Notes under the pieces: generated by a model
Databases searched by the model: none
What the model was told of the DNA's origin: nothing
The model's input: only the letters and a program-made list of their open reading frames with translations
Part shown: piece by piece, positions 35,460 to 54,801 of the stretch
How the letters are laid out: every line of letters starts with the position of its first letter
Position numbering within the stretch: position 1 is the first letter of the stretch
Assembly (NCBI GenBank): GCA_963576475.1
Contig: OY754981.1
Coordinates: forward strand, 24,885,411-24,949,410
From: Molanna angustata
Lineage: Eukaryota; Arthropoda; Insecta; Trichoptera; Molannidae
Direction of reading: 5' to 3'
Length of the DNA stretch: 64,000 nt
Program-made: the position numbers and the translations under genes

Positions 35460-36300
35460 TGCTATGAGTCGACACACTTGACAACGACTCAAACAAGAAA
35501 CAAGAGTAATTGAAAACAGTATATCGATAACTTAGAACGACGAATTTTACTAGTGAATTACATACAAACAACGACTTTAAATTATGTACCATTTGATAAT
35601 TTAGTTTGACTCAAACGATAGATATATTAATAGTTTATAACGACTCAAAAATATATTTTGATAATAACTTGATACTATATATTGGAAAATAATTCACAAC
35701 GGCTCAAAATGATATGTCGATTACTAACGACGACTCAAAATGATATATCGATAACTAACAACGAATCAAAATAATATATCGATAACAAACAACGACTCAA
35801 AATGGTACAAAAATAACTCACGTCTCTAAACGATATACCTATGAATAAGTCTAACGACTCAAAAGGATATTTTGACAATGACTTTTTTTATTATTTTTTT
35901 TTACATTACTTCTCGGGCATCTAACAGGTACTATGTCAAATATTAATTTAACACGCACCAAATAACAAGTTGTCACTTTCTGGAGACTTGCAGTATTAAT
36001 CGTCTCACAAATTCAGACTGAAAATACAATATAAAACTATATCTCCGCCGGGAATCGAACCCGGAACCTTTAGATCAGCAGTCAGATACCAGACCAACTT
36101 AGCCACGTAGGCCGACAAGGTATATGACTTTCAATAGATAAGTCGGAAATAAATTCACAATAATTCAAATCAATACATGGCTAATCCACAAAGACTAAAA
36201 ATGAAGATTCGATAATTCACGAAGATTCAAAACGATTTGAGTTGACATAGACTCAAAATTACCGTTCAAACAATCAGCAATTGTATCAAAAATACTTTTT
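35460..36300. repeat. Degenerate minisatellite, about 35 bp, interrupted by a SINE
   Basis: Units of AACGACTCAAAATGATATAT then CGATAACTAAC recur through 35600-35880, and resume in more decayed form at 36120-36300 on the other side of a family A SINE. It lies between synaptobrevin exon 5 and the candidate terminal exon at 35.3 kb. Confidence 0.8.
35909..36117 (-). repeat. tRNA-derived SINE, family A (copy 6)
   Basis: Nearly full length in reverse: TCGGCCTACGTGGCTAAGTT head, B box GGGTTCGATTCCCGG, and the GATTAATACTGCAAGTCTCC body. Confidence 0.92.
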
Positions 36301-36825
36301 TAGATTATATCACAAATTGTTTTGAATCAAAAACAAAGACATAGACAAAGCTTTTTACTATAAATGAACAAATACTTTTTTTTATTATAACCTACTTTAA
36401 AATTGTGATAAATCTTAAACAACTTTGATTACTGGTAAATCCGCTTATTTGTAATTAAGTTTATTCAAACCGATATTCAAATCTAATTCTAAAAGCATAG
36501 ATGAGGATTCACGAGACATTCTATTTTTAGATGATTATTCAAAAATGTTCTCTCTATCAATCTGTCACATTACAATAAAACTCCCTTAGATAAAGCACAA
36601 TCGTTGTATTATAATGTGCTTGATCCAAAGAAATCTTCCGTCCATTTGAGATATGAATAAAGCGGCAGCCGACGGGGAAGAGTTGTAGAAAAGTAACATT
36701 TTGTCTTGATGATATTTTTACACAGAAAATACACAAACAGATTCTACTGCTAAACACATAGTGACAAGACAACAATAAACAACAGATTATCGCTAAGTAT
36801 ATTAACAACAGAATCAACTAGAATC

Positions 36826-37010
36826 GGTCAGTCAAAGAATAGAAATATACAAAGAATAGAAATCAGTCAGTGAAATATACAAAGAATAAAATTCAGTCAG
36901 TAAAATATACCAAGAATAGAACTCAGTCAGTGAAATTAACATAAAATGGAAAAATCCAGTCGGTCGAAAATACAAATAGAAAATTGAAGTCAGTCAAATA
37001 TCAGTCAATT
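36826..37010. repeat. Minisatellite, about 31 bp x 5-6
   Basis: AGTCAGTGAAATATACAAAG then AATAGAA units run from 36828 and fade by 37010. Related words (GGCAGTCAGTCAAAAATATA) recur at 37750-37850 after a SINE B insertion. Confidence 0.8.
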
Positions 37011-37206
37011 AATGTGTAGGAGAATTGAGTCACTCAAATTGATATCGAAGGTGTTATAGTTATTAATTGTTTTTCCTAGATTTTCCAGTCTCTTAGTGCG
37101 TATATTAACTTTGAATTAGATAATTATAGAAGTAAGTTTATGACTTAGGTAAAAAAATTTAACTGTATCTTTTTTTGAAAATAAGTACCTACAAATTTTA
37201 TTTTCG

Positions 37207-37280
37207 ATTTTATTATAATATTAAATTGCTATAACCGCTTGAATTCAAGTGGTTATAGCAATTTAATATCATAATAAAAT
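37207..37280. repeat. 74-bp palindrome with 2 mismatches
   Basis: Arms 37207-37243 and 37244-37280 are reverse complements at 35 of 37 positions, with no spacer. The centre is CTTGAATTCAAG. Confidence 0.92.
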
Positions 37281-37440
37281 TGAATAATGGAATACCACAA
37301 GGTAACCGTCGAAACAATGAATATTCTTTATTTACGATGTTTGAAACTGTAATTTTTTTGATAAAACTCCATAATCAGATGAAATTATGAAAAAAATATA
37401 CATAATTTTACGTTGTATTTAATTAAGTTTGCAAAAGTAA

Positions 37441-37632
37441 CACTTCCTTGCACCCTGCGCAAGCGGTGAGTTTATTGTCATATGGCAATTTCTTCCAACT
37501 GACCAGTGTTTCCAGCCCAGAGAAGCAATATTAGCTTGATAAATTAATTTAAATAAATTTCTACTCTGCTGGGGATCGAACCCAGACCGCTCGCACAGAA
37601 AGCAAACGTCTTACCAACTGTGTCAAAGCGGT
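37441..37632 (-). repeat. tRNA-derived SINE, family B (full-length copy)
   Basis: In reverse: head ACCGCTTTGACACAGTTGGT, B box GGGTTCGATCCCCAGC, body TTGCTTCTCTGGGCTGGAAA, and tail TGCGCAGGGTGCAAGGAAG. It provides the reference for the fragments elsewhere. Confidence 0.92.
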
Positions 37633-37639
37633 TAACGTA

Positions 37640-40140
37640 TATAATTGTTTTTATAATTCTGTGCTTTAAATACCTACTTTATTTAAATAAAATATGGATG
37701 GATGTCATTCTATCAAAATAAAATATTTTTTCATAATATTGGACAGAAAAAGGCAGTCAGTCAAAAATATATATTGGATAAGTTAAATGTAAAGGTAAAA
37801 AATTGTCAAATAAACATAGGAAAGAATAGTTTAGTAAGATAAAGTCAGAAGTGATTGAGAGTTCTCTCTGAAAAAAAGTATTGGAAGAAGAATGGCAATT
37901 TGGAAGATTGTGAATTTTCAGAAATTCATAGGGTTTTACATAGGCAAGTATAGCTTTGGATTGTATCTAAGGTAATTCTATGGTAAATGCCAATTAGTAT
38001 TATATTCAACATGCCAGCAACAAATACACAAATGATGTTTTGTTTTATTTGTGACATTTTTTATAAGTAATTTTATTTAATTTTTTGTCGTTTTGTATTG
38101 GTTTTTATGGTAGGTATATATTTAGTACTGGATTTGAATTTTAATGTTCTTCTTTTAAAATCGCCACCATAAATTAAGTAAGATATTGTTAATAAAAAAA
38201 ATTAATGAAAAACACAGTTTTATTCCACAACGAGTAGTTATTAACATAAAGAAAACTTTACAAAGATGTTTGCTATTGCTAGCCTCAGCTAATGTATTCA
38301 TAGGTTTAAATTATACTAATTAATATAATATTTTTGTAAAATCTTTCCTTTGAAGACGCTAGTTATGTTTAACAAAATCGCTAAGCCTTCTTTTATGTAA
38401 AAACCTCATTTTTCAAAATCTTGAACATCAACTGGTTTACAACTATTTATGTTTCAAGTGGAATCAATTATAATTGTTATGGCAATTTTAAAATGTTATA
38501 ATTTTTTGTTTCAAAATTCCTTGAGTAGTTTGAAACTATTCGAGTAATTCTGTATATGATTTAGATTTGTGTTAGTCTTGTTGATAATAAATATTTTTGA
38601 AATCGTTACTTTTGTACACTATTCCCCTATAAATAAATTATTGTTTGTTTATCCTATAATTAAAAGAAATATGTTAGACATTGATTATAAAGATTTAAAT
38701 ATTTATTTGAAATTATATAGATTTGCAAAAAATGATGAGCTTTTCACTTTTTTTGCAATAGAACCCTAAATACGCTGAATTATATAACGCAAGAAGGTAT
38801 AATTAATTGAATACATTCATATTTTTACAGTGATCTTTTTTATAATGTGAAGTGGTATGTTATTTAATAAGTGTAAATTGTGAAATTTGATACAAAAAAA
38901 TGTTGTAAGAATTAGCTATGTAAAAAAGAACATGGATATACTTTCAATTTTGAAAATTCACGTTTTGCATATTTGGGTTCTGTACTTCATTTTTTACAAT
39001 TCTTAAACAGTTTAATAACCTGTACATATCAAATAAAAAATTATTTATATTTCATTCAAGAACTCGTTTAATAAGATAATTGTACAAAAGTGTGTCAGTG
39101 TTAAGTACATTTGTTATGTATTGTAAATCTGAATGATGTTAATAATTATATTTTATGTTTTCTTAAAGTATTTTTCAACAAAATGTATATTTTTATCATG
39201 CTTGATGAAGTAACAAAGAAAATGATTTATATAAAATATATTGTTAAAGTTACAAATACTGCTAATCCCGAAAATTATAACCATGTAAAACATATTAATA
39301 ATCTCTAATTTGCAAACAGCGATTAAATTCAAACTTTTCATTGTTTTGAAAAATCATCTATATAGAAGTTTGTTTTCGATTTATTTCCACAAATACACAA
39401 ATAGAGAGTGTAAATGAAGGCGATTTGGAACCTATTCCAAATAATTTATAACATACATATTGGATATGTTTAAAATAAATTACATACTTGATAATTATTC
39501 ATGAAATAGTTTTCATAATCAGAAACAATCTTCTGTTCGAATTAAGTTATTGTTTTGATTTAAAACTTTTGTTTCTAAATTTTGTCATCATTGATTATAT
39601 GATAAAACTGTTACATATAACTTTTATTTTATGATTTATTTGTTACATTATTTTTTTACTTTATGATTTATATGTTACAACATTTTTTACTTTATGATTA
39701 ATTTGTAACAAGTAATTGAAATATAGAGTTTTTCGTGTGGGGGAGGAATTCTATGTTTCAATCATTTGCATTTGTGTTCTATTTAATTGTATTTTGATCT
39801 GTTTGTATTAATTTGCACATTGTTTTTCTTAAGTACTTTTTGTATCAATTGTATTTTCTCCTATTGTTTTGTTATCTTTTATTGTTATTTTCACTCTTGA
39901 GACATGTAACATTCAATATTGGATGAAATGTCTTTAAATAAATGAAAAAAAAATGACACTTAAGTTTTTTTTTAATATCATCCTGTTACGTTTTAATATA
40001 TAAAAATTCGCTTTGTGTTATTTTATATAACCATAAATTAATTATTTCATGTGTACAAACGGTTTCAAAGCGACCGCTACAAATTAATAATAACAAAATC
40101 ACTTATGATTTCATATTTTTTATCCTGTCATTTTCTTTGT
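37640..40140. other. Intronic or 3' A+T-rich sequence; small tandem repeat and LINE-like tail
   Basis: A 27-bp unit, TTTTTACTTTATGATTTAT, is repeated about three times at 39610-39710. A possible LINE tail (GAAATGTCTTTAAATAAATG) ends near 39955. No exon is supported. Confidence 0.45.
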
Positions 40141-40182
40141 TACTTCATATTATGGACTATCTCACAATCATGTCATAAACGT

Positions 40183-40274
40183 CTAACGATAGTCATGTAC
40201 ACAGAGCATTAATCTAATATCCATACACAGCGCCGACAAAGTCACGTGTGGTGATAGTATGCCTCCATAGAAGG
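40183..40274 (-). CDS. Candidate alternative synaptobrevin terminal exon
   Basis: After the acceptor-like CCCAAAGACAG at 40275, the phase carried by the anchor exon opens 29 codons and then a stop. The reading begins AFYGGILSPHVTLSAL. It would extend the anchor to about 24 hydrophobic residues. The block is G+C-richer than its surroundings. It is the nearest plausible terminal exon, but the acceptor lacks an uninterrupted pyrimidine tract and I do not recognise the peptide. Confidence 0.22.
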
Positions 40275-41144
40275 CTGTCTTTGGGCCAAAATGACAACAA
40301 TAAACATATTATCCAGAATGTTCCCACATTCTGTATTCTGGATTGACCCATTGTTACTTAGCAGCATGAACATTGACACATTGAAACTATTGTATTTGTT
40401 GGTGTAGATTTTTTTTGTTCTGTAGCAATTCGAGAATTGGAAGACAGAATGCAAAAAAAATATATTAAATTGTGACATTTGATGAACAATTATCTACACA
40501 ACAATAAAGTTTGGTTTATTGTTATAAGATAACTGAAATTATTGAAATTTTACGGTGACAAATATTTCTAACTCATAAATAACTGCTTTAATTAAAAAGT
40601 ACCAAGTATTTTTTTGTATTCTTTAAAAATATATGAAAATAGATATGCAGTTAATTTTTTTTTATAGTCCTAGTTTAATTTTCTTGTAATTTAACTATAA
40701 ATATTATTTAGGTATCAAACAAAAATCTATCTGTCTTGCAATATCCCTAACATAGCGCTATAGAAATAATCGACACACAATTAAGTACATACCAGTTTTT
40801 TTTTGCCTAAAATATATTCTGTTAGTTTTTATTATGAAGTGTGTTTATCAATTATAAAATGTATTCATAATATAAATTTATTTAAAATTTCATCAAGACA
40901 TACTTAATTCAATTTAAGTTTATTTAAAAAAAAACATACGATAGTAAATTGTTTTGATACAATTTCCTACATATTCATCAATATTATCGATTTTTGTGTC
41001 ACAATTTTATATATTGTTTATTATACAAGCATAGGTTAAGTATACAAGTATACAGAGGCAAAGCAGACATTATTACCAGGGTTGGATTGTACGTAACAAC
41101 ATTAATAACACATTGTACATATTTATTATTATTAAATAACTTAC

Positions 41145-48310
<7,166 letters not shown>

Positions 48311-48312
<2 letters not shown>

Positions 48313-48600
48313 TTTTTTATATCTTTAACGTCGGTGTTTTAGTGGGTGCCTAGTCCAAATGGACCCAAATAGCACTGTGATTCCTTTAGAAATTAACAAA
48401 TCACTCGACCGGAACTACGTTATGTGAAAAATCGCGATTTTCCCGCAATATCAAAACTGAAAAGTGGCTCGCCTTACGAAATGGACAAGGCGTTAACGAA
48501 TACCATCGAGCACACTCAGAGCAACGGATATTCGCTGTACGCAGACGTGAGCTTTCCAAGTTTCCGACGAAAGCTTCGGACCTCTTCATTCGCGTGGTCT
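48311..48600 (-). other. nSyb: Synaptobrevin exon 1: 5'UTR and first two bases of the start codon
   Basis: The exon ends with AAAAAAAT at 48311, directly before the donor GTAAGTATT. Its final AT joins the G that opens the next exon at 44762, creating ATG GCA GCA GAA. The 5' boundary is not visible. I place it near 48600 because base composition changes from a G+C-rich stretch (about 48470-48610) to A+T-rich sequence there. An upstream ORF of 62 codons (48589-48401) lies within this region if transcription starts above it. No TATA box is convincing. Confidence 0.7.
48401..48589 (-). CDS. Upstream ORF in the synaptobrevin 5' region (62 codons)
   Basis: The ORF starts at ATG 48589 (MKRSEAFVGNLE...) and ends at 48401, 90 bases before the split start codon. 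If the transcript begins above 48590 it is a uORF of the synaptobrevin mRNA and could limit translation of the main frame. The peptide matches nothing I know and could be chance, because this stretch is G+C-rich and poor in stops. Confidence 0.25.
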   Translation of the reverse strand: MKRSEAFVGNLESSRLRTANIRCSECARWYSLTPCPFRKASHFSVLILRENRDFSHNVVPVE

Positions 48601-48682
48601 CCTACAGCGCGGTTTCAATTTACCTAATTTAAGAATGGGCTATGTTTTGAAAGCTCCATATATTGTTTATTTATTTAATATT

Positions 48683-48827
48683 GCTTCTCGGGCAACTAAC
48701 AGAAACTATGTCAAATATTAATTTAATGACAAGTTGCCACATTCTGGAGACGATATTAAACGTCTCACAGATCCAGACTGAAAACACAGCAGTCAGATAC
48801 CTAACCAACTGAGCCACGAAGGCCGAC
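48683..48827 (-). repeat. tRNA-derived SINE, family A (copy 7, internal deletion)
   Basis: The head (GGCCTTCGTGGCTCAGTTGG) and 3' end are present, but the B-box part is deleted between CAGACTGAAAACACA and GCAGTCAGATACC. It sits just upstream of the synaptobrevin 5' region. Confidence 0.88.
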
Positions 48828-48984
48828 AAAATTATCTTGTTAGACGGTTAGATTTAATAAATTTTGTAAAATAGTTATTGCGCAAATTTCTTCCGCAAAA
48901 TTATAATTACCATAGTGTCTCCACCGGGTAATTTCGCAGGTAATCGAAAATTAATTCAAAAGGCAAAATAACATCTCACATATG

Positions 48985-49400
48985 TAGTTCAATAATGAGG
49001 TTCACCACCCATTTCTATAAACGCATGTGTCGTGCTTTCTTCTAAAAGGTATTGCACACCCGCACATTCATTGCTGATTTTCGCACGCTATTGGATATGT
49101 CGTGATTGGATGAATGAATGAATAATCTCAATGAATTGCTAGTCAAAATTCAATTTGATAAAATATATATTTTTCAATTTTACGAGGTTTTGGAATCAAA
49201 CAAATTATTTTTTTCAAATAAATCATATTTTTTCTTATACATACATACCAACACGGCATATCCCATAATGTGGGGTAACCAGGTACAGGTGTGCGGGTGT
49301 GCATTACCTTATAAAGTGAAGCACGACACGTGCGTTTATGACCACACACTAGTCTCGTCTCACCTAAAAAGGCAACATTCAGAATGGATGTTGGTCCACC
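48985..49400. repeat. Two dispersed repeat R copies in opposite orientation
   Basis: TTCAATAATGAGGTTCACCA begins a plus copy at 48988-49116. CATACATACCAACACGGCAT begins a minus copy at 49239-49400 that includes CTCACCTAAAAAGGCAACAT. The 150-codon plus frame across this block is composed of repeat sequence and is not a gene. Confidence 0.7.
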
Positions 49401-50320
49401 ATTGCAGAATTTTGTTAAGAGACCTGGCTCTTACGGTACACCCGAATATGATGATATTAGAAAAGAGTGAAAACACTATTCTAAGACGGTGCCTAACAGC
49501 ATTTATTCTTGTAGAACAACAACCAATTAGTTTTGATTTAAAAAACATCGTAAATGGAGTTCTACATTAAAAATACTGTCAACATTCACGTTATAAAAAC
49601 TTTGTATTTCTCCATATTAACTTTATTAAAACAATTTTGTCTTTTTTCTTCGTATGGCTTTTTATCCCGAAGGGGTGTTATTTGCCAAAAATAAGTGTAA
49701 ATGAATAAATTTAATGTTTTATGTGTTTAGATTATGAAAAAGCTTTATTTTAAATCTTTATTATTTTTTTTTATAAATCTAACAATTAAGACGTATATAT
49801 CCTTGGAATCGGATGCCAAAAGCCAATTTTGTCTTCTTTAAGTGATGCTTACAATGCTTTTAATGTTTTTTTTTGTTACATAAAACGCCTGAAATATCAG
49901 TTATCAGAATTATAAAATAAAATGTACATTCTTTTCTCTCGGAAACTTGAAAAATATATGCGCTTAATACAGTGAACAATAAAATTAAACTTTTTTCCAT
50001 TTGATTATCCATTTTGCACTTGTGCAGGATATAAGGAAGTGATCATTTTATTTTTAAAATTGCTTTTTATTGTGAAAAAGGTTAATGGGTACTTAATAAG
50101 TATATGCATGAAAATTTTGGTACTTCATAGTATAAATTTTTTTAATATAATTATCTGTTCACAATGATACTAAAATAGTCTTTGAAATGTATTATTTTTT
50201 AAAGATGGTTTGTTGTTCTCTGCCAGGAACTGAACCTTTAACAATACTATTCTCTTTACGCGAATTGTCATTCGTTTGTTGCATTAAATATATACCATTT
50301 TTCTCTATATGTAGTGTTTG
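49400..50320. other. A+T-rich, nothing supported
   Basis: No gene or repeat is recognised. Confidence 0.4.
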
Positions 50321-50324
50321 ACTG

Positions 50325-50540
50325 TACGCAAGGCTGTTGGCATTGAAGTGCGCATGTGCGAAGTTTGCGGCGTTGTTAGGGGATCAATACGGGTAGGGTA
50401 GGGGGTAGTTTACCCTACCGCCTTCGCTACCAAGCTAAATGTCACTCCCACGATATATGGCAACACGAAGAGCCCCAACTTGCCACGAATACTTGGTACC
50501 TACGTATTTCGTCCTGGCGGGAAATTTGAAATATAAATTC
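50325..50540. promoter_or_regulatory. G+C-rich island with promoter-like motifs
   Basis: The block is clearly G+C-richer than the surrounding kilobases. It contains TGCGCATGTGCG (one base from the NRF-1 palindrome), GGTAGGGTAGGGGGTAG opposite TACCCTACC, and CTGGCGGGAAATTTGAAAT, which combines an E2F-like site with a CHR-like TTTGAA. This could be the promoter of a small or unrecognised gene, or a captured sequence. The motif readings are by eye. Confidence 0.3.
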
Positions 50541-50680
50541 AGAGAAAATTTTGCATATGTTATGAATTTGTCTTTGTTGGAAAGGTTAATTTAAATTTTT
50601 ACTAAGACAAATATACTGACTTTCAAAATACGTTTATTCATAAATGGAGCATAAATTTTCATTGATAAATTGTTTTTTTT

Positions 50681-51387
50681 TTACTCCCCACTAACACAAG
50701 GAGATATAGTGGAGAGTCGTGATTTCGCAATTTTTAAGACTATTTTTTTCATTGCAGATTATCAACTAGTATCATGCTGAGATTGTATTCAGAAAGTTTC
50801 ATCACAATGTATCTGTGTGTGTACGGCGTGTTTATTTTTCTTTATCGATTTTAGACTAAAGTACTCATTTGATTCCTTTCAAAATTTGTAAATTTGTATA
50901 TCTAAAACATATTTAATATTATAAAATTACTTAAAAAAAATAATTAACAACACAAATTTTTAACTTTGTTCCACTAATTTATTTAACATTTAACTTTTTT
51001 TTAAATAATTTTATTATATTGATCATGGAATTCCATCACGAATTAGCAGTCGAAAAATTAGAAATAATTAATACATACTTGCCCCCATTAGATTTTGAAG
51101 GCTATCTGAATAGTGCTTTTCAATTTTCCTAACTATCAAATATTTCAAAGTGACCCCAGGCTCAGGAAACTTTAAATTTGAAATTTATATTTTTAAATTG
51201 ATATAAAGGCACATCACTTTCATAAAATGGCATTGAAGAATTATTTAGTTTTCATAATAAAACATTTAAATAAAAAATAATTTATCAAACTCATTTCTTG
51301 AAAATGCTGAATATTTTCCATACAAAATTTGAAATAGAATGACTTGTTAGTGAGGAGTTTAGCGTTGGCCACAACCCACTCGTTTTC
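50681..51387 (+). mobile_element. MITE-like family M, copy 4 (most complete)
   Basis: It runs from ACTCCCCACTAACACAAGG to GGCCACAACCCACTCGTTTT. Internal blocks are shared with all other copies. There is no ORF. It would lie in an intron if the G+C island and the ORF at 51.45 kb belong to one gene. Confidence 0.88.
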
Positions 51388-51451
51388 TCTTGTCACATGT
51401 TAGAAACGCTCTCTTTTTTGACGTAGGTAACACCCGCCTTTTTTAGAACAG

Positions 51452-51688
51452 TTGAAGTTGCTTATAATTTTCGCCAAACATCTTGAACGAGCTTCCGGTT
51501 GCGCAGAGCGCGAATTTGTGTCTCATTGCTTCGATGGTTTATGTGAAAATCATCCCCCTTCTCGGCTAAAAGTTCAAGTTATTTGGCGACACCTATACAA
51601 CCATACAAAATTAAAATACAATTCGATTCTTCAATACAGAAAATCAAAAAGGTGGAAAATTGAATGTTTGTTTAAAGGACGCATGTAA
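51452..51688 (+). CDS. Unassigned coding-like ORF fragment, no ATG
   Basis: An open frame follows a good acceptor-like CCCGCCTTTTTTAG|AACAG and reads LLIIFAKHLERASGCAEREF, then VSHCFDGLCENHPPSRLKV, then QVIWRHLYNHTKLKYN, ending at a stop at 51688. AAATAAA lies about 70 bases downstream. It could be a 3' terminal exon or a pseudogene fragment. It matches no family I know. Confidence 0.3.
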   Translation: MKLLIIFAKHLERASGCAEREFVSHCFDGLCENHPPSRLKVQVIWRHLYNHTKLKYNSILQYRKSKRWKIECLFKGRM

Positions 51689-51859
51689 TGGAAATGGGCT
51701 CCATAAAAACGTATTCAAAATATGTTAACCCTTTCCATAATCTAGTTATGTGAAATAAAAAATATAATGTTTGGTAAAGTAACTTTATTCCAAAATATGA
51801 TAAAAAAATTGTCTAAAGCGTTATTTATATAAAATAACTACAAATCATTACAAAAAGCC

Positions 51860-51993
51860 GACTCTTGTGGCACAGTGGTCAGTCATTTGGGTTCAATTGC
51901 CAGTAGAGAAGATTGGTCATATATTACTTTCTTCGGGCTGGAAGGGCACTAGTGTGGAATTTTGCCATGTGCCATTTGCACAGGGTGCAAGGA
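51860..51993 (+). repeat. SINE family B, internally deleted
   Basis: The head GACTCTTGTGGCACAGTGGT joins directly to a shortened body, then CATTTGCACAGGGTGCAAGG. Confidence 0.75.
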
Positions 51994-51999
51994 ATTTTT

Positions 52000-52925
52000 C
52001 ATATAATAAAATAAAACAATCTAATTATGGCGCCTTACTATTATTATATTCCCAGTAGGTTACTTTTTTACAGAAATCTTGGTCATACCCCTGATGTTTC
52101 TTATTTAAAAAGATCTGAAGTCCACGAGTGTGAATCTTCCATTCACATTCTTATATTGTTCACATTCCGAGATTGTTAATCCAGAGGGCTCCATGAGCTA
52201 CTTTTCGTGCTATGCATTTTTTTTCTTGTCGTTCACTTAGCGTTCTGTGAAGGGGCCGTTTACAGTCCCCATATGCAGGGTGGTGGGAGTAGCGAATGTA
52301 ATTACTCTCGAACTTGATGTTGCCTTCAAAATAAAAAAAAATTCTCAAACTTATATTTCTAAACTGTTTTACGTTCAAATTTATTGCTTTTAAATGTATT
52401 AAATCATGACACGATCATCAGCCAAGATAGTAATTACAAGTTTCGTACCTGTGTTGTCCAGTGTTGAAATTTTTAATGACATATTTCACCAAAACTAGAA
52501 CCGATACTTACACATACACATATAATGTATATAATATATTGAAGATGTATTAATAATCCGTTACAAATCACTGAGACGAACTCTGATTTTATTTTCAAAT
52601 AATATTTAATTATACATATATGTAATTAATTCAACTCGGTGTGGTCTGTGTTTTATTGGGTTTTCAAATTGCTGACCACTCCATAAGGTTTTTTCAATTT
52701 AGTAAAAGCGTAGCCTCCGTGTTTGTGTAACGCGTGAAGCTAGGGTCATTTTCATACGTCAATAATTATTTTAAATGACAATATCAAACGATCGTCTAAG
52801 CAATAAGACGGAAAGAGAGTATTTTTTTAAATCACCATAAAATAAGAAAAATACACAAAAAATATATTTTCAAAGTTTTCTGTGACACATTTTCAAATAA
52901 TTTGAAGTCAAAATTCCCCAATTTC
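52000..52925. other. A+T-rich; dispersed repeat fragment at 52185-52270
   Basis: The fragment is shared with 29500-29645. No gene is supported. Confidence 0.4.
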
Positions 52926-52929
52926 GATA

Positions 52930-53160
52930 CTTCGCAGCATATACATATGTTATCCAACTATCGATTTGTTCAAGAGAATTTATTTGTCTTAACATATCGA
53001 CAAATTTTCAAGTCAATATCCGCGAGATTTTGTATGGCCAGGTGTTTTTCATGGTGTTTTCAATTTTGATTCTCAAAAAAACACCATCTTGGAGGTTTCA
53101 CAGCATATATGTTATTCATATGGAGGTTCTCATAATTCGGAATAGAACATTACAACAATA
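52930..53160. repeat. Fragment of the window-end dispersed repeat
   Basis: GCAGCATATACATATGTTAT, CATATATGTTATTCATA and AATTCGGAATAGAACATT match the stretch at 60950-61130. Confidence 0.6.
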
Positions 53161-53596
53161 GATAGATACAATAGATTTCGTTAAAAGCTTATTAAACGCA
53201 CAACTAGATAATCACAGCTAAAATAGTTAAGATCGGTATTAAAAAACTTATAAACACATACTAAGATGTGACTCACTAATTCCCCATTTTTTTTACAAAT
53301 ACCCTATTTTTTTCATATGGCCGCATTGCATATATAATTTTGTCATAATTTGTACATAATTGCCTAATGGCAATAATCCCGCCAGTGTGCCTTACTAAAT
53401 AATATTTTTTCTATATTATGTATACAAAGATGAATAAAAAACACATTAACAAAGTGTGTATAATTTGTTTTCTTTCACTAATTATTGTATTAAAATGTAA
53501 TAAAATAAACTGGAATAAAATTATTTGACTGGATCTAAGAGGGCATATAAAATCAAAATTCAAATTTTGAAATCAAAATACTCAAATATGAAATTG

Positions 53597-53800
53597 TCGG
53601 CCTTCGTGGCTCAGTTGGTTATGTATCTGACTGCTGATCCAAAGATCCCGGGTTCGATTCCCGGTGGAGACACAGTTTTTATTTGTGTTTTCAGTCTGGA
53701 TATGTGAGACGATTAATATCGTTCTCCAAAATGTGGCAACTTGTTATTGGGTGCGTGTTAAATGAATATTCGACATAGTACCTGTTAGTTGCCGAGAAGT
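53597..53800 (+). repeat. tRNA-derived SINE, family A (copy 8)
   Basis: The head TCGGCCTTCGTGGCTCAGTT and B box GGGTTCGATTCCCGG are intact, and it ends ...TTGCCGAGAAG directly before an AT microsatellite. Confidence 0.93.
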
Positions 53801-53806
53801 AATATA

Positions 53807-54222
<416 letters not shown>

Positions 54223-54246
54223 ATATTTGATGTTTTCACGGGTGAA

Positions 54247-54799
<553 letters not shown>

Positions 54800-54801
<2 letters not shown>

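Noticed and set aside
35377..35592. 71-codon minus-strand ORF upstream of the candidate terminal exon
   Set aside because: It overlaps the pyrimidine-rich acceptor at 35381 and part of the minisatellite; no motif.
40999..41144. Read-through extension of the synaptobrevin anchor exon
   Set aside because: A strong GTAAGT donor stands exactly at the end of the conserved anchor, and the extension is A+T-rich without family resemblance; kept only as a possible intron-retention product.
49118..49570. 150-codon plus-strand ORF
   Set aside because: It runs across inverted copies of dispersed repeat R and contains no recognisable domain.
53597..53670. tRNA gene with intact B box
   Set aside because: The same head is followed by a conserved non-tRNA body in many copies, so it is a SINE. 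The same applies to the other SINE heads.
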